Of a stretch of DNA of 5,921 nucleotides, positions 1-4,299 are shown piece by piece; position 1 is the first letter of the stretch; each line of letters begins with the position of its first letter. This stretch comes from QHBQ01 sp038230695 (lineage in GTDB: Bacteria; Chloroflexota; Chloroflexia; QHBQ01): contig JBBRMT010000271.1 of the NCBI GenBank assembly GCA_038230695.1, positions 1-5,921 of the forward strand, read 5' to 3'. The notes under the pieces were generated by a model. That model ran no database searches. It was given only the letters and a program-made list of their open reading frames with translations, and had not been told where the DNA came from. The translations under genes were made by a program, and so were the position numbers.

Positions 1-340
1 ACCCTGCTACAATCAGCGCAACGACGACCAGCAGGATGCGTAGCATTAGCGCGATAGAGCGGCGACTGCGGCGCGGCGGGGCAGCCACATCGCGGGTGAG
101 CAGGCTGTCCAGCCCCACCTCGGCGGCGATGTCAATTGTGCTGAGGATGGCGGTGATGAATACGTAGTCACCGAAGCGGGCGCTGCCCAGCCCCCGCCCA
201 ATAATCAGGCTGATCAGGAAGCCAATTGTAGCGCCAGCCAGGTTGGAGACGAGCAGGATAGCCGAGCCGAAGGCCAGTTGGGCATCGCCACCCAGCCGCT
301 TACGCAGCGGCGCAACCATGCGGTATAGCCACTGCCTCAC
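1..340 (-). CDS. Oligosaccharide/polysaccharide flippase, N-terminal fragment (MOP superfamily)
   Basis: Partial gene: the frame is open from a GTG at 340-338 to the left edge, giving 113 residues of a protein that would normally be about 400-500 residues long. After a short basic n-region (R-K-R around residues 12-15) there are hydrophobic segments at about 24-48, 56-72 and 97-113, separated by polar loops. The loop pattern, with IGRGLGSARFGDY around 47-59 and GLDSLLTRDVA around 76-86 followed by a basic stretch, matches the start of Wzx/RfbX-type polysaccharide biosynthesis proteins, which flip lipid-linked glycans across the cytoplasmic membrane. The GTG start overlaps the methyltransferase stop as GTGA, implying translational coupling; no strong Shine-Dalgarno is visible. 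An in-frame ATG at 319-317 (residue 8) is the alternative start. Family assignment is fairly secure, the substrate unknown. Confidence 0.82.
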   Translation of the reverse strand, partial: MRQWLYRMVAPLRKRLGGDAQLAFGSAILLVSNLAGATIGFLISLIIGRGLGSARFGDYVFITAILSTIDIAAEVGLDSLLTRDVAAPPRRSRRSIALMLRILLVVVALIVAG

Positions 341-1329
341 CCATCACCGTCTTTGTAGGCGAACACGATGGGGTAGCTCGGCGCTTCGCCTTGCCCGCGC
401 AGTCGGTTCATCAACCAGCCCCAACCACCAGCGATGCTGATCGCGCCCTTACGCCAATGCCCCCGCCACTCGATGCGGGCCAGCCCCGCAGCAGTCAACG
501 CCTCGCTGAAACCTTTATAGGTGAAGAAACTGCCCGCTGCGTCGCTGGGTTGATGATAGCGGCGGTACGCTTCGCGCCGCGCCGCAACCATTTGCTCACC
601 AGCACTCGCATCGCTGAAAAACGGGCTATCCAGCGTGACCAATACCCCGCCGGGGCGCAACACCCGCGCCGCCTCGCGCAGCGCTACGTCAAGCTCAGTG
701 GCATAGTGCAGGCTGGCGTTGGCGATGACCGCATCGAACTGCGCGCCCTGCAAGGGCAGGTTTGCCATCTCGCCCTCGGCACGGGCGAAGCGGGCGGCTA
801 GGCGATTGAAGTAGACGCGGGCGACTGGCAAGCCGTCGGCGGGGTGCATATTGATGTCCACCGCGCATACTGCATGGCCCGCTTCGGCCAACCGCCGACT
901 CGTCCAACCATTACCCGCTCCCAGGTCGAGGATATGCAGCGGCGCGGGATAACGGCCAGTTAGGTGGGCAAGCATCGTATAATAGTTACGCCGTCGCATC
1001 TTCCAGGTGGCGTTATATAGACCGCTAAGGTCGTAGTCGGGCAGGGCAAGATAGTAGGCAGCATTGGCATCACGGTCGGAGTCTGGCTCAGGCCGCGCCC
1101 AGCCCTCCGCCTCGCGCACCTTCGCGTATGCCCGCAGGAACCGCGTCCACCGTTGCCGCCCCTCTGACGACAGCAGCCGCCAGATGCCATCCTGTTGTGG
1201 AAAGCGGTGGCCGCCAGTGCAGTCAAGTTGCTCCCCTTCCAGCGTGAGTGGGGCATGACATTCGGGGCAACGATAGGCGAAGACCGGGATGGCCTTCGCC
1301 TCGTTTGTTGGCTGGTTATGCTTGGTCAT
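337..1329 (-). CDS. Class I SAM-dependent methyltransferase with N-terminal zinc-ribbon-like motif
   Basis: 330 residues from the ATG at 1329-1327. The N-terminus has a CPEC pair (C21, C24) followed by CTGGH (C37, H41), a likely zinc-binding ribbon like those seen in RlmA-type and Trm112-like methyltransferase modules. The catalytic fold follows: motif I LDLGAGNG at 134-141, an acidic residue ending strand 2 (D158 in AVDIN), the strand 4 region FDAVIANASLHY at 198-209, and RPGGVLV at 225-231. The small-molecule, lipid, glycan or RNA substrate cannot be read from sequence. The frame extends upstream to 1458, but that part overlaps the phospholipase D gene; the chosen ATG lies 19 bp after that gene's stop. 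No clear Shine-Dalgarno precedes it, so re-initiation is likely; an in-frame TTG four codons earlier is possible. Its 3' end overlaps a flippase gene, which makes a role in surface-glycan modification plausible but unproven. Confidence 0.87.
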   Translation of the reverse strand: MTKHNQPTNEAKAIPVFAYRCPECHAPLTLEGEQLDCTGGHRFPQQDGIWRLLSSEGRQRWTRFLRAYAKVREAEGWARPEPDSDRDANAAYYLALPDYDLSGLYNATWKMRRRNYYTMLAHLTGRYPAPLHILDLGAGNGWTSRRLAEAGHAVCAVDINMHPADGLPVARVYFNRLAARFARAEGEMANLPLQGAQFDAVIANASLHYATELDVALREAARVLRPGGVLVTLDSPFFSDASAGEQMVAARREAYRRYHQPSDAAGSFFTYKGFSEALTAAGLARIEWRGHWRKGAISIAGGWGWLMNRLRGQGEAPSYPIVFAYKDGDG

Positions 1330-1348
1330 AGAAACAATCAAGGGCGGG

Positions 1349-2581
1349 TCAGGGCGTGGGGGTGCGGCTGGGGCGACGAGTTGCTCGCGGCTTGGCGTTG
1401 CCGCTGCCGCTGCTACCACTACTGGTGCTGTTACCCCAGTCGGTGTTGAAGGTATCACTCAACGTGGCAACGATGTTCGCGTCGTTCATGATGATGCCTG
1501 CCTCGCGGTTCTGATCCAACGATGCGGAGGAGATGTTCTCCGAACCAATCCAGCCAATCTGGTTGTCCACCACAAATAGCTTGGCGTGCATATACAGGCC
1601 ACTGATGAAGCCAACTTTCACACCACCCTGGGTGAGAGCGCTAATTCCCTTGCTGTTGCCATTGCTGCTGCCGGTTGGCTTGTTGGTGATTAGCTGCACC
1701 TGCACCCCGCGACCCGCCGCACTCACCAGGCGGTTGATCACATCGGGATCCTGCGTCTCCTCGCACTCCACATACAGGGTTTGTTTCGCGCTATCTATGA
1801 GGTGGTCAAAAGTGGCCCGCGAGTTGACCGGACTCCAGACTAGATTGGCGTGGCTGAGGTCGGGCTTGGCGCGTTGCCAGTCGGCATCGAACACCGTCGC
1901 CACCTCGCGCACATCGGCGGGGTTGGTGTCAATCACGCCGTACTCGCGGTTGCTGATGAAGGCTGAGTGGGTAGCGTTAGCGGTGGTAATGATGGCGGTA
2001 TTGTCGTCTATCACGAAGCTCTTCTGGTGGGTTAGAGCGAAGACGGGGTTGGACCAGATAATCTGGATGCCCGCATCCTTTAGCTGAGTATAAACGGTGT
2101 TGGTGTTGCCACTGCCACCAAAGGGATGCTGCTCCAGCATCACCCGCACGCTGAGGCCACGATTCTGCGCGGCGATCAGTTCGTTGATGATGTCGCGCTC
2201 GGTGAGCAGGTACATCACCATGCGGATTGACTTCCTGGCGTTGCGTAGCTGATCCACAATCGGCTGGTCGCCATTGTCAGGGGTGATGAACAGGCTGAGA
2301 GAGCCGCCGCCGTTGCCTGAGCCAACGCTGCCAAAGCCGTTATTGTTGCTGCCATTGCTGGGAGCGGTGGTAGGGAGAGCGCCGTAGATTGTGCCACCGC
2401 TGCCACTATTGCCGCTGCTGCCACTATTGCCGTTGCTACTGGGGCTAGCGTTGCCGGAAAGGTCGCAGCCCGCCGAAATCAGGCAGGCGCAGAGCAACAG
2501 CACGGCAATAATAAAATGTCTGAAAAGCCCTTCCTTTATTCGTAGGGGCGAACCGTTGTTCGCCCTCTTCTTGAGATTCAT
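1349..2581 (-). CDS. Secreted phospholipase D-superfamily lipoprotein with two HKD motifs
   Basis: 410 residues. A basic n-region is followed by a hydrophobic core (about 23-37) and Cys39 in LISAGC, a slightly atypical lipobox, so the protein is probably lipid-anchored outside the cytoplasmic membrane. Residues about 41-95 are a Gly/Ser/Asn-rich linker. Two PLD half-sites follow: H185-x-K187-x4-D192, and H332-x-K334-x4-D339 followed by G346-S-x-N349. The first half has TTAN (199-202) where GSxN is usual. Paired HKD sites form one active centre cleaving phosphodiesters through a phosphohistidine; phospholipid, glycerophosphate polymer or nucleic acid substrates are all possible. The C-terminus (384-410) is Ser/Gly then basic and Pro/Thr-rich. 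The ATG overlaps the upstream stop as ATGA, with a good Shine-Dalgarno. Residues about 6-14 are encoded by an interspersed palindromic repeat. No membrane-spanning pair as in cardiolipin synthases. Confidence 0.9.
   Translation of the reverse strand: MNLKKRANNGSPLRIKEGLFRHFIIAVLLLCACLISAGCDLSGNASPSSNGNSGSSGNSGSGGTIYGALPTTAPSNGSNNNGFGSVGSGNGGGSLSLFITPDNGDQPIVDQLRNARKSIRMVMYLLTERDIINELIAAQNRGLSVRVMLEQHPFGGSGNTNTVYTQLKDAGIQIIWSNPVFALTHQKSFVIDDNTAIITTANATHSAFISNREYGVIDTNPADVREVATVFDADWQRAKPDLSHANLVWSPVNSRATFDHLIDSAKQTLYVECEETQDPDVINRLVSAAGRGVQVQLITNKPTGSSNGNSKGISALTQGGVKVGFISGLYMHAKLFVVDNQIGWIGSENISSASLDQNREAGIIMNDANIVATLSDTFNTDWGNSTSSGSSGSGNAKPRATRRPSRTPTP
2401..2436 (-). repeat. 18-bp in-gene tandem duplication in the lipoprotein linker
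   Basis: Two adjacent 18-bp units (2401-2418 and 2419-2436; plus-strand TGCCACTATTGCCGYTGC) differ at a single position. On the coding strand they lie in the Gly/Ser/Asn linker of the phospholipase D-like lipoprotein and encode a six-residue repeat of the type SGNSGS. The unit length keeps frame, so copy-number change would lengthen or shorten the tether without disrupting the enzyme. Confidence 0.85.
2541..2567. repeat. Interspersed palindromic repeat inside a coding sequence
   Basis: The plus strand carries GGGCGAAC (2546-2553), a four-base loop CGTT, then the exact complement GTTCGCCC (2558-2565): an 8-bp perfect stem plus a possible G-T pair outside it. The 16-bp stretch CGTAGGGGCGAACCGT (2541-2556) is the reverse complement of the core found at 3612-3627 and 3656-3671. 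It lies within codons of about residues 6-14 of the phospholipase D-like lipoprotein and keeps its frame open. Hairpins starting GTAGGGGCG are a common style of dispersed repeat in Chloroflexota and cyanobacteria, from general knowledge. Confidence 0.8.
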
Positions 2582-3051
2582 CGGTTTTTGCTCCCCTCGT
2601 TGATAAAGTCGCTGGCGCTGACCCGACCGCTGCTGTCTGCTGCTGCTGAATGAGTAGCGGGGGTAACGGTGGATGGATAGGGGCGGGGGTTGCTGGCGTT
2701 GGCAATGCCACTGACGATGGGGCGACCAGCCGCAAGGCGGTCAATGTCGGGCAACAGGGTAGCGATGTCGCTGGCATCCTGCAAGGTGGTGGTGAGGTTA
2801 ACAGTAAGCTGCCCCTGTTGCACGATGATGTAGGTCATATTGCCTGCCTGCTGGCGTTGCTCGTTCTCATCTCCACCAGAGGTAATCTGAGCGCGAACCG
2901 CGCCACTACCATCAATGTACAGCGTCACCACCTGGCTGCCCCGATCCAGCCGCGCCTGGATCAGATTCGGTTCGCCGCCCACCAGGTCGTAGCCTGCCTT
3001 TTGCAGCGCATCGCTGATCGTCTTGCCATCGGTATTCAGGTTGATTGCCAT
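2578..3051 (-). CDS. Unrecognised soluble 157-residue protein
   Basis: I do not recognise a family. There is no signal peptide and no membrane segment. Residues 1-110 look like a small alpha/beta domain: a helix-like start (TISDALQKAGYDL, 11-23), then alternating strand-like stretches (LIQARL, VVTLYID, AVRAQITS, NMTYIIVQQGQLTVNLTTTL) and a helix-like DASDIATLLPDIDRLA. The last 45 residues are Pro/Ser/Thr/Ala-rich and probably disordered. The ATG at 3051-3049 is preceded by AAAGGGGG with a five-base gap. The stop overlaps the phospholipase D-like ATG as ATGA, so the two proteins are probably made together, even though one is predicted cytoplasmic and the other exported. The position suggests a partner or accessory role, but no function can be assigned. 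It could also be a divergent member of a known small family that I fail to recognise. Confidence 0.7.
   Translation of the reverse strand: MAINLNTDGKTISDALQKAGYDLVGGEPNLIQARLDRGSQVVTLYIDGSGAVRAQITSGGDENEQRQQAGNMTYIIVQQGQLTVNLTTTLQDASDIATLLPDIDRLAAGRPIVSGIANASNPRPYPSTVTPATHSAAADSSGRVSASDFINEGSKNR
2591..2598 (-). promoter_or_regulatory. Ribosome binding site of the phospholipase D-like lipoprotein
   Basis: The minus strand reads GAGGGGAG, nine bases before the ATG at 2581-2579. It lies inside the end of the upstream gene and supports the ATGA-overlap start rather than an internal start past the repeat-encoded residues. Confidence 0.7.
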
Positions 3052-3104
3052 TGCTGCCCCCTTTGCTATTGTGGCGGGCTACTAATGAATACACCCACCC
3101 ACCA
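3052..3104. other. 53-bp spacer with repeat-like decamers
   Basis: The spacer separates the small lipoprotein from the 157-residue protein. It contains GGCGGGCTAC (3073-3082) and ATGAATACAC (3085-3094). Both decamers recur exactly in the spacer upstream of the DinB-like gene (4257-4266 and 4221-4230). The first looks like one arm of the palindromic repeat found there. No convincing promoter or terminator is seen. Confidence 0.6.
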
Positions 3105-3563
3105 CTACGGTTGTTTGGTAATGCCGCTCACATACCAGAGGTTGGTTGTAAAGGTGGTGGTGATGAGCAAGCTCGGCCCGCCGCTCACCGTAAGATTGAC
3201 ATATAGGTTGGTTGAAGTGGCAGGCGTGGTCGTGGTATCCACCACCTTCGCGCCGGTCGCATCCTTTACGGTTATTCCGTTAAGCAGCGGGTTGGCTACG
3301 GTTACGCCTAGCCTGGCCCGCTCATTATCGAAGTAGGTATTGTCAAATACGGTTTGCTTGAACTCAGCAGGGTCGCGCAAAGCGCGGGCGCGGTCATAAT
3401 CCCGATCAGCAATGGCGGAAACGTAGTCAGTCGCCGCCCCGCTGGCGCGGTGCGACCCTATGTTTGCCTCCATGCCACACCCTGCAATGCTAATCGCCAG
3501 CGTGATGATTACAGCCACCAGTCCGCCAATCCTCAGCTTCGATTCAATGCCCCGGTCTCGCAA
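3105..3563 (-). CDS. Small lipoprotein of unknown function, TTG start
   Basis: 152 residues. A short positively charged start is followed by a hydrophobic stretch (about 13-28) ending in IAGC, with Cys29 as the lipidation site, so the mature 124-residue protein should sit on the outer face of the membrane. The mature part opens with a helix-like segment (ATDYVSAIADRDYDRARALRDPAEFKQ, 44-70) and then strand-rich Thr/Val sequence ending NLWYVSGITKQP. That order resembles small NTF2-like or DUF4878-type lipoproteins, a weak structural impression only. No ATG lies in frame upstream before a stop; TTG at 3563-3561 is chosen because GGAG sits seven bases ahead of it. The stop (TAG) lies 53 bp before the next gene. 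Its function is unknown; neighbouring another lipoprotein hints at an envelope role. Confidence 0.8.
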   Translation of the reverse strand: MRDRGIESKLRIGGLVAVIITLAISIAGCGMEANIGSHRASGAATDYVSAIADRDYDRARALRDPAEFKQTVFDNTYFDNERARLGVTVANPLLNGITVKDATGAKVVDTTTTPATSTNLYVNLTVSGGPSLLITTTFTTNLWYVSGITKQP

Positions 3564-3570
3564 TCGGCCA

Positions 3571-3574
3571 CTCC
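3571..3574 (-). promoter_or_regulatory. Shine-Dalgarno that selects the TTG start
   Basis: Minus-strand GGAG with a seven-base gap to the TTG at 3563-3561. With no ATG or GTG in frame upstream, this decides the start of the small lipoprotein and places its signal peptide at the usual length. Confidence 0.65.
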
Positions 3575-3611
3575 AATCAATTGCCCAGAAACAGTCAGAT
3601 AAGAGCCAACC

Positions 3612-3640
3612 ACGGTTCGCCCCTACGGATTAACGGCTTC
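3612..3640. repeat. 29-bp direct repeat, copy 1
   Basis: Identical over 29 bp to 3656-3684, with a period of 44 bp. Its first 16 bases, ACGGTTCGCCCCTACG on the plus strand, are the reverse complement of 2541-2556. The remainder (GATTAACGGCTTC) is absent from the in-gene copy, which instead has a similar AT-rich continuation on its coding strand. Confidence 0.9.
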
Positions 3641-3655
3641 GGCACAGAACGAACT

Positions 3656-3684
3656 ACGGTTCGCCCCTACGGATTAACGGCTTC
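3656..3684. repeat. 29-bp direct repeat, copy 2
   Basis: Exact second copy of 3612-3640. Here the flank lets a small hairpin form: CGAAC (3650-3654), loop TACG, GTTCG (3659-3663). This looks like a decayed version of the perfect 8-bp stem at 2546-2565. Confidence 0.9.
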
Positions 3685-3692
3685 ATAACACT

Positions 3693-3724
3693 AACTCAAA
3701 ACTCAAAACTCAAAACTCATAACT
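3693..3724. repeat. Heptanucleotide tandem array (AACTCAA)
   Basis: Four consecutive seven-base units on the plus strand: three exact AACTCAA, then AACTCAT, followed by a partial AACT. On the minus strand it reads as repeated TTGAGTT. It begins inside the last codons of the DinB-like gene, and that gene's TGA stop (3719-3717) is part of the fourth unit. Short heptamer arrays in spacers are known from filamentous cyanobacteria (STRR elements); whether this one is related is inference. Confidence 0.85.
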
Positions 3725-4196
3725 TCTTTTCTAGCGCCTTCTCCAACTCCTCGGCGTGCTGGGTCTGGTGGATGGCGATGACCTTGAAGATGCCACCCAC
3801 GGTGATGGGCTTGACCACGGGATGCACGGTGGGGAGAGCCATCTGTTCGTCGCTCAATTCATTAAGGAAGCTGAGGGTGGCCGCCCGCACGGTATCAAAC
3901 TCCGCCTGGAGTTGAGCCACGCTCTTGTCGGCTTGCTTGCGCGACTGGCCCTGGTTGTAGCGGTCGAGGTCGAAGTCTTCGGGCATGGTAGTTGACTGGC
4001 CCGCTGCGCTGCGTTTGGCGTTGTAGATCATGCCGCGTTCACCAGTCATCAAATGGCCTAGCATATCGCGGGCCACCCAGCCCTCCTCGCCTGTTACCAG
4101 GGTGTTCCAGTCTTCCTCGCTCAGTTGGGCGGCAACCTCGCGGTATCGCGTCATACTGCGCTCCATGCTGGCCCGAAGCCTCTCCTTGTCGGCCAT
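3717..4196 (-). CDS. DinB/DUF664-like four-helix-bundle protein (putative metal-dependent)
   Basis: 159 residues, the normal length for this superfamily. The pattern fits a DinB/mycothiol-maleylpyruvate-isomerase-like four-helix bundle: an N-terminal amphipathic helix ending in QLSEEDWNT, then GWVARDMLGHL containing His48, a long loop and third helix (about 86-118), and a last helix with IHQTQHAEEL containing His143 and His147. His48, His143 and His147 are where the family usually places its three metal ligands. Relatives include thiol-dependent transferases (bacillithiol or mycothiol linked) and damage-inducible proteins; the substrate here is unknown. The name refers to Bacillus subtilis DinB, not to DNA polymerase IV. 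The ATG is supported by AAGGAG (4204-4209) with a seven-base gap. The stop codon lies in a heptamer repeat. It is 103 bp downstream of the solute-binding protein and probably a single-gene unit. Confidence 0.85.
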   Translation of the reverse strand: MADKERLRASMERSMTRYREVAAQLSEEDWNTLVTGEEGWVARDMLGHLMTGERGMIYNAKRSAAGQSTTMPEDFDLDRYNQGQSRKQADKSVAQLQAEFDTVRAATLSFLNELSDEQMALPTVHPVVKPITVGGIFKVIAIHQTQHAEELEKALEKKL

Positions 4197-4203
4197 ATAG
4201 CTG

Positions 4204-4209
4204 CTCCTT
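4204..4209 (-). promoter_or_regulatory. Shine-Dalgarno of the DinB-like gene
   Basis: Minus-strand AAGGAG seven bases before the ATG at 4196-4194. It is the strongest ribosome binding site in the window and fixes this start. Confidence 0.75.
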
Positions 4210-4254
4210 TTCTTAATGTCATGAATACACTTGGATGGGTGATAATATCCCAGC

Positions 4255-4277
4255 AGGGCGGGCTACCGCCTGCCCCT
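4255..4277. repeat. GC-rich imperfect palindrome after the solute-binding protein gene
   Basis: Perfect arms GGCGG (4257-4261) and CCGCC (4266-4270) close a four-base loop. A longer pairing of GGGCGGGC with GCCTGCCC (4256-4263 and 4268-4275) has one G-T pair. On the minus strand it begins TAGGGGC, like the other repeats in the window, and lies 23 bp after the TAA of the upstream gene. There is no T-run behind it, so a role as intrinsic terminator is weak; it is more likely a diverged member of the same palindromic repeat family. Confidence 0.65.
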
Positions 4278-4299
4278 ATGTGCCGCAAGTATGATGCGC

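Larger units (their letters stand above)
3564..3716. other. 153-bp repeat-rich spacer
   Basis: Between the DinB-like gene and the small lipoprotein. Most of it is a heptamer array and two 29-bp direct repeats, followed on the minus strand by about 48 bases leading to the TTG start. No clear -35/-10 pair or U-tract terminator is visible. If the downstream genes have their own promoter, it must lie within or next to these repeats. Confidence 0.7.

Noticed and set aside
1330..1458. Upstream extension of the methyltransferase by 43 residues
   Set aside because: The extension overlaps the phospholipase D-like C-terminus and is Pro/Ala/Val-rich. The zinc-ribbon domain begins soon after the ATG at 1329, which fits the gene junction better.
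1533..2087. A 184-codon open frame on the plus strand
   Set aside because: It is the shadow of the phospholipase D-like gene, whose HKD motifs on the minus strand make that frame certain.
1349..2581. Cardiolipin synthase
   Set aside because: It shares the paired HKD layout but has a lipoprotein signal and no N-terminal pair of membrane helices, so the general phospholipase D-superfamily call is safer.
2650..3336. A 228-codon open frame on the plus strand
   Set aside because: It runs antisense across two minus-strand genes and the spacer between them. The minus frames have Shine-Dalgarno sequences, a lipobox and an ATGA junction; the plus frame shows no recognisable domain.
3612..3684. Possible CRISPR remnant
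   Set aside because: Only two copies exist, the 15-bp interval is too short for a spacer, the same core is found inside a gene, and no cas gene is nearby.
4241..4248. TATTAT/GATAATAT as a -10 box for the DinB-like gene
   Set aside because: No acceptable -35 hexamer lies at 16-18 bp on either strand; a short AT-rich patch alone is not enough.
4255..4277. Intrinsic terminator of the solute-binding protein gene
   Set aside because: The hairpin has no following T-run on the minus strand and resembles the repeat family, so termination here is only a possibility.
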